This document shows positions 1 to 6,307 of a stretch of DNA of 8,363 nt, piece by piece (position 1 is the stretch's first letter; every line of letters begins with the position of its first letter). The stretch comes from Actinomycetota bacterium (GTDB taxonomy: Bacteria; Actinomycetota; Geothermincolia; Fen-727; Anoxymicrobiaceae), in NCBI GenBank assembly GCA_018894655.1, contig JAHIPE010000108.1:1-8363 (forward strand). Direction: 5' to 3'. The notes under the pieces were generated by a model. That model had not been told where the DNA came from. It did no database searches and worked only from the letters and a program-made list of their open reading frames with translations. The position numbers were made by a program, and so were the translations under genes.

Positions 1-2070
1 CGTGTCCACCGGCATGTCGAGCGTCGGCAGGATGCTCCCCGACCGAACGAACAGTGGGACGTGGACCAGTGGCGACGCGACGTACGTGGCCCGCGGCCCC
101 TTGTTGGTCTCGCCGGTCCAGTAGTTAACCCACTCCCCCGGGGGGAAGTAGACGACGCGGCCGCGGGCGCCCCTGCGGGTGACCGGCGCCACCAGCAGCC
201 GGTCCCCAAGGAGGAACTCGTCCTCCACCTCCCACGACCCGGGGTCGCCCGGGTAGTGCAGGATGAGGTGCCGGACCGCCGGGAGGCCGCTTTCCGCGGC
301 CTGGTGGGCGAGCCCGTAGATGTAGGGGAAGAGCGCGGTGTGCAAACGGCAGTAGGTGGCGAACATCTCCAGCGTCTCACCGTCGGAGTCGAACGCCCAG
401 GAGCGCCCCGGGTGGGTGCCGTGGTGAGTCCGCATGACCGGCAGCAGCGCGGCCAGTTCGGTCCAGCGGAAGAACAGCTCCTTGTCACGCTCCCTTGTGG
501 TGAGCGACATGTAGCCCCCGATGTCGGCCGCCCAGATGGGAAGCCCCGAGAGGCCCGCCGACAACGCCGCGGGGATGTTGGAGGGAAGCCCGTCGTAGCG
601 CTCGAAGTCGGTGTTGGAGTCCCCCGACCAGAACACCGGGACGTGGCGCTGTGACCCCACCCCGGCGGAGCGGCAGAAGAACACGTAGTCGCCGTCTGGC
701 CTCAGGCGGTCGAACAGGTCTCGGTGCATCTCCTGCCAGAGGAGGGGGAAACGGTTGTGGTGTGTAAGACCTGTCTCGCCGGTGGAGGTAACCGAGCCGG
801 GCGGAACGTACTCGCCGAAGTCGGCCATCCACCCGTCGAAGCCGACCTTCACGTTCTCCTCCAGAAAGCCCATGTACCACTCCCGGGCCTCGGGGTTGGT
901 GAGGTCTATGTGCCCGTAGGGAAGATGCTGCATCATGACAAAGCTCACGCCCCCGCGCCTGTTCTTGAGCAGGTAGCCTTTCTCCTTGGCCTCCCGGTAC
1001 TCCTTGCTCCTCCTCAGTATGTAGGGGAAGAAGTACGACAGCCACCGGAAACCGTCGTCGTGCAACTCCCGGGCCACGTCCTCCGCGTCGGGGTACTGGG
1101 TGCGGTCCACCTGGTAGCGGCAGGGGAATATCAGGTAGGCAGCCCTCTTCTTCCTGACCGGCGGCAGCCAGTAACCCCCCTGCCAGTCCTCGCTCCAGAT
1201 GGCGGTGGTGGGTATCTTGTTGTTCCTCAGCTTCCTCGCGGTGGACCTGACACTCTCGGAGTTGTAGATGGCATCGTTCCACGGCGCGAACACCCACTTC
1301 GCGGGGACGGTCGCCCTCCCGGTGCGCTCGGTGAACCTCTCCACCACCCGTGCCGGCTCCGGCCCGTAGAAGAGGACCCAGCGGAACGAACGGTCCCACA
1401 CCGTGATATCCACCGCGCCGGGGTCGGTGGCCCCCACGTCGTACTCCACCCTGGCCGATGTTTCCAGCAGCAGTCCGTAACCGCGGCTGCTTATGAAGAA
1501 CGGCATCGGCTTGTAGGCGGTGGTGGGCCCGTTGGGGAAAGGGTTCCAGGAGACACCGGCCAGCCGGCGCCCCCACCTCTCCCCCAAGCCTATGGCACCC
1601 TCCTCGGTCCAGACGAACAGCTTGTTCCCGGTCTGGTCCACCGCGTTGAATCGCTCGCCGAACCCCAGGAAGCGCTCGCCGGGCCGGGCCCTGATGCGCC
1701 AGCGTATCCAGTCGCCGCACGCCCCGTCGGCCACCCGGACCTCGCCCTCGACGACGCCGTCGCCCCCGGGGCGCTGCCATACCTCCACCAGCGCCTTGCC
1801 GTCGAGGCCGCCGAGGGTGTCCCGCCCGCCCCCGGTGACGACGGGGTCCCCCGACGCCCACTGCCAGGAACCCAGACGCCTCTTGAACCGCCACCAGGCG
1901 AGGAAGAGGAACCAGCTGAGGTCCACCTCGGCCACGCCTATTGATGCCCCCCCCGCGATAGGCGCCTCCCCCAGGAGAGGCCGTCCCTCGGGGTCCAGTA
2001 CCTTGAGGATCCCGTTCTCCCTTCCAGCGACAAGGCCACCGGTCAAGCCGGCGGCGTCGTCCTGATCCAT
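1..2070 (-). CDS. GH31 family alpha-glycosidase, YihQ-like (C-terminus cut off by window edge)
   Basis: The minus strand is open for 690 codons from ATG 2070-2068 to base 1 with no stop, so the C-terminus lies outside the window. An SD-like GGGGGT precedes the start, and no in-frame ATG, GTG or TTG occurs between it and 2110. The protein reads as a retaining glycoside hydrolase family 31 enzyme. It has an N-terminal beta-sandwich with FLGFGERF, then a catalytic barrel with WSEDW (E294), nucleophile D417 in WMADFGEY, acid/base D484 in WSGD, and DIGGY (Y520). No signal peptide is apparent, so it is probably cytoplasmic. The 67-residue D417-D484 spacing equals D405-D472 in E. coli sulfoquinovosidase YihQ (numbering from memory). 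The YihQ sulfonate-binding Arg and Trp do not seem to be conserved, so the substrate is unknown. An alpha-glucosidase or another alpha-glycoside hydrolase is possible. It is divergent from the acyl-CoA dehydrogenase gene across a 95-bp gap. Family certain, substrate not. Confidence 0.9.
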   Translation of the reverse strand, partial: MDQDDAAGLTGGLVAGRENGILKVLDPEGRPLLGEAPIAGGASIGVAEVDLSWFLFLAWWRFKRRLGSWQWASGDPVVTGGGRDTLGGLDGKALVEVWQRPGGDGVVEGEVRVADGACGDWIRWRIRARPGERFLGFGERFNAVDQTGNKLFVWTEEGAIGLGERWGRRLAGVSWNPFPNGPTTAYKPMPFFISSRGYGLLLETSARVEYDVGATDPGAVDITVWDRSFRWVLFYGPEPARVVERFTERTGRATVPAKWVFAPWNDAIYNSESVRSTARKLRNNKIPTTAIWSEDWQGGYWLPPVRKKRAAYLIFPCRYQVDRTQYPDAEDVARELHDDGFRWLSYFFPYILRRSKEYREAKEKGYLLKNRRGGVSFVMMQHLPYGHIDLTNPEAREWYMGFLEENVKVGFDGWMADFGEYVPPGSVTSTGETGLTHHNRFPLLWQEMHRDLFDRLRPDGDYVFFCRSAGVGSQRHVPVFWSGDSNTDFERYDGLPSNIPAALSAGLSGLPIWAADIGGYMSLTTRERDKELFFRWTELAALLPVMRTHHGTHPGRSWAFDSDGETLEMFATYCRLHTALFPYIYGLAHQAAESGLPAVRHLILHYPGDPGSWEVEDEFLLGDRLLVAPVTRRGARGRVVYFPPGEWVNYWTGETNKGPRATYVASPLVHVPLFVRSGSILPTLDMPVDT

Positions 2071-2093
2071 GCTGTTACCCCCGAATCGTTCGC

Positions 2094-2127
2094 TTTCCGC
2101 CCGGGCCCGTACCCAATATAATATAAT
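2094..2127 (+). promoter_or_regulatory. Putative sigma-70 promoter of the acyl-CoA dehydrogenase gene
   Basis: TATAAT at 2117-2122 lies 17 bases after the weak -35 candidate TTTCCG (2094-2099). A second TATAAT at 2122-2127 overlaps it by one base. This is the only AT-rich block in the 95-bp divergent gap. Read on the minus strand, the same block contains TATATT, so it could also serve the GH31 gene, although no good -35 is visible on that side. The -10 is convincing and the -35 is not. Confidence 0.55.
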
Positions 2128-2165
2128 GCCCCGGAAGAAGTTGCCGCTTAAGGAGGTTAAGTAAA

Positions 2166-3317
2166 TTGGAGAAGAAGTATCCCATGTTCACGGAAGAGCA
2201 CGACATGCTCCGCCAATCGGTCAGGGATTTTGCCGAGAAAGAGGTTGCCCCCTACGTCGATGAGTGGGAAGAGAACGAGACCTACGACATGAACACGTTC
2301 AAGAAGATGGGCGATCTGGGCTTCCTTGGCTTGAGGGTCCCCGAGGAGTACGGTGGTGGTGGCACCGATTACTGGTCTGTGGTGGTGTTATTCGAGGAGA
2401 TGATCCGCGCAGGCAGCAGCGGTTTCCTGACCGCGATAGGCGTCCACACCGAGGTAGCGATCCCGGCGATCATGCACTTCGGCACCGAGGAGCAAAAGCA
2501 GAAGTACCTGGTTCCGGCGGTCAAGGGGGAGTCGCTGGGGGCACTGGCGGTGACCGAGCCGGAAGCAGGGAGCGATGTTGCATCGATGCGTGCCACCGCG
2601 GTAGAGGACGGCGACTCCTACATCATCAACGGCAACAAAATTTTCATCAGCAACGGTGCCAGGGCCGACTGGATCATAGTCGCGGCCAAGACCGACAAGG
2701 AAGGCGGCTACAACGGAATCACCGAGCTCATAGTGGACACCGACACCCCCGGCTTCGAGGTCAGCCGCAAGCTGGACAAGGTGGGCCTCAGGAGCTGCGA
2801 CACCGCCGAGCTGTTCTTCACCGACATGAGAGTTCCCAAAGAGAACATGCTGGGGGAACTCAACAAGGGCTTCCACCAGATAATGGCCAACTTCCAACCT
2901 GAGCGGCTCCTGGTTGCCATCGGGGCCTACGGTGGTGCGGAGGCAGCCCTCCAGCTGGCGATCGACTACGCCAAGGAAAGGGTGCAGTTCGGGAAGCCGA
3001 TATCGAAACAACAGCACAACGCGTTCAAGATCGCCGAGCTCGCCACCAAGATCGAGGCGTCCAAGGAGCTTTCCTACCGGGCGGCGGACATGTACAACCG
3101 GGGCGTGGAGTGCATGAAAGAGGTCATGATGGCCAAGTTGTACACCACCGACGTGGCAAACGAGGTCGCCTACGAGGCGATGCAGCTCATGGGCGGCTAC
3201 GGCTACATGATGGAGTACCCGATACAGCGTGCCTGGCGTGACCTCCGCGTCATGACCATTGTCGCCGGGACCAACGAGATAATGAAGCTCATCATATCCA
3301 GGAATCTCGGCCTGTAG
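2166..3317 (+). CDS. Acyl-CoA dehydrogenase, long-chain/isovaleryl-type catalytic base
   Basis: A 383-residue FAD-dependent acyl-CoA dehydrogenase, the usual length for a soluble homotetrameric ACAD. It catalyses alpha,beta-dehydrogenation of an acyl-CoA, passing electrons to electron-transfer flavoprotein. The start is TTG 2166, chosen because AGGAGG (2151-2156) sits 9 bases upstream. Family signatures appear in order: ALAVTEPEAGSD (FAD/substrate loop), KIFISNGARADW, the ERVQFGKPI region, and GGYGYMMEYPIQRAWRD near the C-terminus. The position that holds the catalytic Glu in medium- and short-chain ACADs (YEGT) is Ala367 here (VAGTNEI). Glu246 in QPERLL lines up with the alternative catalytic Glu of long-chain and isovaleryl-CoA dehydrogenases. 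Chain length or branching preference cannot be read from the sequence. The gene is apparently monocistronic, and its likely partners are the hydratase and dehydrogenase genes downstream on the other strand. Confidence 0.95.
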   Translation: MEKKYPMFTEEHDMLRQSVRDFAEKEVAPYVDEWEENETYDMNTFKKMGDLGFLGLRVPEEYGGGGTDYWSVVVLFEEMIRAGSSGFLTAIGVHTEVAIPAIMHFGTEEQKQKYLVPAVKGESLGALAVTEPEAGSDVASMRATAVEDGDSYIINGNKIFISNGARADWIIVAAKTDKEGGYNGITELIVDTDTPGFEVSRKLDKVGLRSCDTAELFFTDMRVPKENMLGELNKGFHQIMANFQPERLLVAIGAYGGAEAALQLAIDYAKERVQFGKPISKQQHNAFKIAELATKIEASKELSYRAADMYNRGVECMKEVMMAKLYTTDVANEVAYEAMQLMGGYGYMMEYPIQRAWRDLRVMTIVAGTNEIMKLIISRNLGL

Positions 3318-3330
3318 CCCCCCACTTGAG

Positions 3331-3366
3331 GGGCGACACTCCTGTCGCCCTCCGGGGCCGGGTTTT
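3331..3366 (+). terminator. Hairpin after the acyl-CoA dehydrogenase gene, possible terminator
   Basis: GGGCGACA (3331-3338) and TGTCGCCC (3343-3350) form a perfect 8-bp stem with a CTCC loop, starting 13 bases after the stop codon. The T tract (TTTT, 3363-3366) begins 12 bases beyond the stem, which is too far for a textbook intrinsic terminator. It may instead be a palindromic repeat like those at 3387 and 7488. Confidence 0.45.
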
Positions 3367-3386
3367 CGATCGTGCCGCATCAGGAC

Positions 3387-3410
3387 CCGCGCCTGAAGAC
3401 GCGGCTTAAG
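3387..3410. repeat. Dispersed palindrome, copy 1
   Basis: CCGCG (3387-3391) pairs with CGCGG (3400-3404) around an 8-base loop, followed by CTTAAG. The 24-base unit matches the unit at 7488-7511 at 20 positions without gaps. Both lie in intergenic sequence downstream of gene ends, which suggests a short REP-like element. Confidence 0.4.
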
Positions 3411-3528
3411 GGGGTGTTACGGTCCTTGAGTACCGGCTCAACTGCTTTTGTCATCCCTTCTTTACTTTTATTGTAATAACCAACAGTAGTATATTCTCGC
3501 ACCAGGACGTTGAAGTATAACTCCAGGG

Positions 3529-3556
3529 TTTACAATAATCCCGCATCTGCTATAAT
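3529..3556 (+). promoter_or_regulatory. Strong candidate sigma-70 promoter with extended -10
   Basis: TTTACA (3529-3534), a 16-base spacer and a perfect TATAAT (3551-3556) preceded by TGC (extended -10). This is the closest match to consensus in the window. Transcription would start near 3562-3564. No protein start follows within 200 bases. The next elements are three hairpins and a T tract, so the promoter probably drives a non-coding RNA or the leader of the DUF192 gene. Confidence 0.65.
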
Positions 3557-3562
3557 CCCAGG

Positions 3563-3675
3563 TGTTGGTCCGTATGGGTTGAAGATAGTGCGTGTTGCAT
3601 GGTGTGCAACACGGTGCTTTCGCCTCTCGAAATCTCCATGAAGTGAGCAATCGGCAGCATTATTGTGCCGTTTTT
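3563..3675 (+). ncRNA. Candidate small RNA or attenuator leader (no known family recognised)
   Basis: This is a predicted transcript of about 113 nt from the strong promoter upstream to a terminator-like hairpin. It contains three stem-loops. The first is CGTGTTGCA/TGCAACACG (3591-3599/3605-3613, 9 bp perfect, TGGTG loop). The second is TTTCG/CGAAA (3618-3622/3628-3632). The third is CGGCA/TGCCG (3652-3656/3666-3670) followed by TTTTT. I could not match it to SRP RNA, 6S RNA, T-box, c-di-GMP or other riboswitch hallmarks. It lies on the same strand as the DUF192 gene and ends 128 bases before that start, so it could be either an independent sRNA or a transcription-attenuating 5' leader. The boundaries are inferred from the promoter and terminator only. 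Confidence 0.45.
3652..3675 (+). terminator. Intrinsic terminator-like hairpin ending the candidate small RNA
   Basis: A 5-bp stem CGGCA/TGCCG with a 9-base loop is directly followed by five T residues (3671-3675). The stem is short, so termination may be partial, which would be compatible with read-through into the DUF192 gene. Confidence 0.5.
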
Positions 3676-3773
3676 CTACTCGCGCTTTCCGGGTAGATCA
3701 TCCGGCGAGGGTACTACCGGGAGGAATCGGCACCGGCGTTGGCGCGAGGTGCCAGGTCTGAAAAGAAGGAGAA

Positions 3774-3803
3774 AGGAGCTAAATAATTAAATATTTAGTT
3801 GAG
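3774..3803 (+). promoter_or_regulatory. SD separated from the DUF192 start by an AT-rich hairpin
   Basis: AGGAG at 3774-3778 is 25 bases before ATG 3804, too far for normal initiation. The gap is filled by an inverted repeat, CTAAATA (3779-3785) and TATTTAG (3792-3798), with a 6-base loop. Folding it leaves only five bases (3799-3803) between stem and start. The arrangement suggests that the hairpin brings the SD to functional distance. No other SD is visible closer to the ATG. Confidence 0.45.
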
Positions 3804-4322
3804 ATGACGGTTAAAGCTAGTGTACAGGAATATAGCTGGATTCATGTCGATTATGTCGCCTCCGTCAGGTCACTGGCCGCTCGGGGGAGGCGAATTCTCC
3901 CCTACGTCGTTGCGGCGTTGCTCACCTTGGCGGCGGTCCTGTTCGCGGTAAGCTGCAACGGCTCGACGGTGGCCTTCAGCAACGACTCAACCGTTTGGAC
4001 CCTGAAGATCGAGGTGGTTAAGACCCCCGAGGAGCGTGCCCAGGGGCTGATGGGACGCGAGAGCCTCTCCGCGGACAGCGGAATGCTCTTTGACTTCGAA
4101 GGCGATGTCAACTCGGCGTTCTGGATGAAAGACACCTCCATCCCGCTATCCATCGCTTTCGTTGATTCCGACGGGAAGATAATAGCCATCGAGGACCTGG
4201 AGCCTTTCGACGAGACACCGGTGAAGCCGCAAGGGGAGTACCGCTACGCGATCGAGACGAACCGCGGGTGGTTCTCCGAACACGGCATCACCCCCGGATT
4301 CAGAGCATCGATAGATCTGTAG
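3804..4322 (+). CDS. DUF192 family protein, predicted lipoprotein
   Basis: 172 residues. The N-terminal part has a basic stretch (RSLAARGRR, 22-30), a hydrophobic segment (about 32-50) and a lipobox-like FAVSC with Cys51. It therefore looks like an exported, lipid-anchored protein, although the roughly 30-residue region before the membrane segment is unusually long. Residues 60-172 form a DUF192 domain (Pfam PF02643). Its hallmarks are TPEERAQGLMGRESL (74-88), SGMLFDFEG, FWMKDTSIPLSIAFVD (106-121), DGKIIAIEDLEPF, and RGWFSEHGI near the end. The biochemical role of DUF192 is not established, and I infer none beyond an extracytoplasmic location. The ATG at 3804 is kept because no good alternative start follows in frame before the membrane segment. 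The gene may be controlled by the structured leader upstream. It converges with the hydratase gene across a hairpin. Confidence 0.88.
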   Translation: MTVKASVQEYSWIHVDYVASVRSLAARGRRILPYVVAALLTLAAVLFAVSCNGSTVAFSNDSTVWTLKIEVVKTPEERAQGLMGRESLSADSGMLFDFEGDVNSAFWMKDTSIPLSIAFVDSDGKIIAIEDLEPFDETPVKPQGEYRYAIETNRGWFSEHGITPGFRASIDL

Positions 4323-4354
4323 GGACGGACCGTTACGAGCCGACGTGATGTAAA

Positions 4355-4378
4355 GGGCCCGGCCATAGAGCCGGGCCC
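4355..4378. terminator. Hairpin between convergent genes, likely bidirectional terminator
   Basis: GGGCCCGGC (4355-4363) and GCCGGGCCC (4370-4378) form a perfect 9-bp GC stem with a 6-base loop, 33 bases after the DUF192 stop and 33 bases beyond the hydratase stop. On the minus strand it is followed by TTTACAT, so it fits best as the end of the hydratase operon. On the plus strand the trailing sequence is not T-rich. Confidence 0.6.
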
Positions 4379-4411
4379 GTCCCTTCACTTTGCCGATACT
4401 CGAGGTTAGCG

Positions 4412-5269
4412 CTACCAGGCAAGCTCAACAGCGGCGTTTGATATCGCTACCTCTCCACGCTCCTCTGTCTTGGCCTGGAATATCAGCTTGCCGCCGCCCT
4501 CGTCCCATATCTCGGTGACGATGGTCTCACCCGGTAAAACGTTCCGCGAGAACCTCACCTTCACCGACCTGAAGCCGGCGGGGTCGTTGTCGCAGTACTC
4601 CTTTAGGACCGCCCGGCAGGCGAACCCGAACGTGCACAGGCCGTGCAGTATAGGCCTGTCAAACCCCGCCATAGAGGCGAAGTTGGGATCCGCGTGCAGC
4701 GGGTTGTAGTCACCGGACAGGCGGTAGATCAACGCCTGCTGGGGCAGGGTCTTGAGCTTGACGACCTTGTCCGGGTCGCGGTCGGGCGGCTCGTTTCCCG
4801 CCGATGGGCCTTTCTCGCCACCAAAGCCCCCCTCACCGCGGACGAAAACACCGAACCGGTTGAAGTAGATCACCTCGTCGTTCTCGTCAACAGTCTCGGC
4901 CTCGAGCTCAATGAGCGCGCCCTTGCTCTTGTCGTAGATGTTGGCCACCTTCGGCTTGGTGGTGAAGTTGCCCGAGGTGGGAACCGGGTGCTTGTGAATC
5001 TCCAGGTACTGCTCGCCGTGGAGGATCATCATGGGGTTGATCTCCATCCCTTCCACGCCAATCAGGCCCATCAGGGCGGGGAACGGCGGGACGACCCCGA
5101 ACGTTGGCAGCACCGAGAGCCCGGGATCGTTCTCGTAGACGAACTTCAGGTCCTCTGGATCGGGACCGGCCCCGACACCCAGGGCGTACAGCATGACATC
5201 CTTCGGCTCGTACCCGAACTCCAGCGCGGGCAGCTCCGCGCCAATGGCTTTCGCCGTGTCTATCGGCAT
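4412..5269 (-). CDS. (R)-specific 2-enoyl-CoA hydratase, MFE-2 hydratase 2 type (MaoC-like)
   Basis: 285 residues with the two-hot-dog architecture of hydratase 2. It hydrates trans-2-enoyl-CoA to (3R)-hydroxyacyl-CoA. The C-terminal half carries the hydratase 2 motif YRLSGDYNPLHADPNFAS with the catalytic pair Asp187 and His192, followed by FDRPILHGLCTFG. The N-terminal half has YALGVGAG, LKFVYEND and LHGEQYLE. Glu46 in FVYE corresponds to a glutamate known to matter in human MFE-2, where the Asp-His spacing of five is the same. The resemblance to the hydratase domain of peroxisomal MFE-2 (HSD17B4) runs along the whole length. The SD GGGGGTG lies just before ATG 5269. Only 14 bases separate it from the SDR gene upstream, so the two form an operon whose products should act in sequence. 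Confidence 0.93.
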   Translation of the reverse strand: MPIDTAKAIGAELPALEFGYEPKDVMLYALGVGAGPDPEDLKFVYENDPGLSVLPTFGVVPPFPALMGLIGVEGMEINPMMILHGEQYLEIHKHPVPTSGNFTTKPKVANIYDKSKGALIELEAETVDENDEVIYFNRFGVFVRGEGGFGGEKGPSAGNEPPDRDPDKVVKLKTLPQQALIYRLSGDYNPLHADPNFASMAGFDRPILHGLCTFGFACRAVLKEYCDNDPAGFRSVKVRFSRNVLPGETIVTEIWDEGGGKLIFQAKTEERGEVAISNAAVELAW

Positions 5270-5283
5270 AGGTTACACCCCCG

Positions 5284-6198
5284 CTAGTCGAACTTGATCT
5301 TGCTGAGCGCGTGACCGGTCTGAGCGGTCGCCGAGTCGTACTCCACCGCTCCTTCCAGGGTCGTGATATCGGCGATCTTGGCCGAGATGTCGTCGACAGT
5401 GACAGTTGCCGCGTCCTCGAAGAAGACCCCCGGCCCCTCCACCACCGCCGCGCGGCTGAAGTAACCGGCGCCAGCGGTCATCATCGCCCCGGATAGCTCG
5501 CACTGCTCGCAGCACAGGTAGGCGGTAAGCGGGGAGACGTACTCGGGCTTCAACTGCTCCACGACCTCTGAAGGCATAATCGTCGCGGTCAGGCGCGTGC
5601 CCGCTATCGGCACCAGGGTGTTGGCCTTGATGTTGTACTTGGCCCCCTCCAGCTTCACCGAGTTCATCATGCCGGCTATACCCATCTTGGCCGCGCCGTA
5701 GTTGGTCTGGCCGAAGTTTCCGTAGAGGCCGGCCGCGGACGCCGTAGACAGTATGCGCCCGTAGCTGTTCTCCCTCATGTTGGGAAGCGCGGCCTTGGTG
5801 CAGAAGAACGTGCCGGCGAGGTGAACCGCGATCACCAGTTCCCAGTCCTTGATCTCCATCTTCATCATGCTCTTGTCACGAAGGATCCCCGCGTTGTTGA
5901 TGAGGATGTCGATCTTCCCGTAGGTGTCAATCGCGGCGCCGATGATCTTCTGGGCACTCTCCCACTCTGACACGCTTTCGTAGTTGGGCGTGGCCTCGCC
6001 GCCCGCCGCCTTGATCTCATCCACGACCTGCTCCGCCGGAGTGGACCCGCTCCCTTCGCCATCCATGGAGCCGCCCAGGTCGTTCACCACGACCTTTGCG
6101 CCCAGGCTGGCTAGCAGCAGGGCATGCGACCGGCCGAGGCCTCCCCCGGCGCCGGTTACCACGGCGACCCTGTCATCGAACCTGATCTCATCAGCCAT
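5284..6198 (-). CDS. (3R)-hydroxyacyl-CoA dehydrogenase, MFE-2 N-terminal-domain type SDR
   Basis: 304 residues, short-chain dehydrogenase fold, oxidising (3R)-hydroxyacyl-CoA to 3-ketoacyl-CoA with NAD+. Visible motifs are TGAGGGLG (15-22, cofactor loop), NDLGG after the second strand (Asp40, favouring NAD), NNAG (101-104), and the catalytic triad Ser154, Tyr167, Lys171 in NFGQTNYGAAK. VHLAGTFF and LKPEYVSPL closely resemble eukaryotic MFE-2. The C-terminal extension past residue 250, ending in TGHALSKIKF, recalls the segment that links the dehydrogenase and hydratase domains in MFE-2, so the protein is longer than a typical 250-residue FabG. Start ATG 6198 is preceded by AAAGGAG. It is first in a two-gene operon with the hydratase and divergent from the second SDR. 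Confidence 0.93.
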   Translation of the reverse strand: MADEIRFDDRVAVVTGAGGGLGRSHALLLASLGAKVVVNDLGGSMDGEGSGSTPAEQVVDEIKAAGGEATPNYESVSEWESAQKIIGAAIDTYGKIDILINNAGILRDKSMMKMEIKDWELVIAVHLAGTFFCTKAALPNMRENSYGRILSTASAAGLYGNFGQTNYGAAKMGIAGMMNSVKLEGAKYNIKANTLVPIAGTRLTATIMPSEVVEQLKPEYVSPLTAYLCCEQCELSGAMMTAGAGYFSRAAVVEGPGVFFEDAATVTVDDISAKIADITTLEGAVEYDSATAQTGHALSKIKFD

Positions 6199-6256
6199 CT
6201 TCCATCTCCTTTCCCCAGGTACTCCCTGGATTCGGAATCATGTTGTCCAGACAGGT

Positions 6257-6286
6257 ATTCTATTACTTATGACTGATCGCCTACAA
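6257..6286 (-). promoter_or_regulatory. Putative promoter of the SDR-hydratase operon
   Basis: On the minus strand, TTGTAG (6286-6281), an 18-base spacer and TAGAAT (6262-6257) form a plausible sigma-70 promoter about 60 bases before the SDR start. The -35 matches consensus at three of six positions. It lies inside the left arm of the inverted repeat at 6281-6307, so a protein bound there could block it. Confidence 0.4.
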
Positions 6287-6307
6287 GTGGGGGTAAGTGC
6301 CTTGTAG
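6281..6307. repeat. CTACAAG/CTTGTAG inverted repeat overlapping the operon promoter
   Basis: CTACAAG (6281-6287) and CTTGTAG (6301-6307) are perfect complements separated by 13 bases. Allowing one bulged C, the arms extend by ATCG/CGAT (6276-6279 and 6308-6311). The left arm coincides with the proposed -35 of the minus-strand operon, suggesting an operator. Confidence 0.4.

Larger units (their letters stand above)
3318..3803. other. 486-bp intergenic region with structured elements, no credible protein gene
   Basis: This stretch begins with GC-rich palindromes after the acyl-CoA dehydrogenase stop. From about 3430 to 3600 it changes to markedly AT-rich sequence, and it then becomes GC-rich again before the DUF192 gene. 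It holds a possible terminator, a dispersed palindrome, a near-consensus promoter with a candidate RNA, and the DUF192 leader. The leader includes a GGCACC/GGTGCC hairpin at 3729-3734/3748-3753. I saw no frame with family resemblance or a good SD. Confidence 0.7.

Noticed and set aside
485..1944. Long open frames overlapping the GH31 gene on both strands (485-1894 minus, 724-1944 plus)
   Set aside because: Their products are low-complexity, rich in Arg/Gly/Pro or Val/Pro/Leu, and have no recognisable domain. The 690-codon GH31 frame covers the same DNA with clear catalytic motifs.
1..2070. Calling the GH31 enzyme a sulfoquinovosidase (yihQ)
   Set aside because: Catalytic spacing matches, but the Arg and Trp that bind the sulfonate are apparently absent, and no sulfoglycolysis genes are nearby.
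3468..3650. 60-codon minus-strand open frame in the AT-rich intergenic region
   Set aside because: There is no family resemblance or useful SD. It lies antisense over the strong promoter and first hairpins, so chance is the simpler explanation.
3563..3675. Known structured RNA (SRP RNA, 6S, T-box, GEMM riboswitch)
   Set aside because: None of their conserved sequence cores is present, so it is left as an unassigned candidate.
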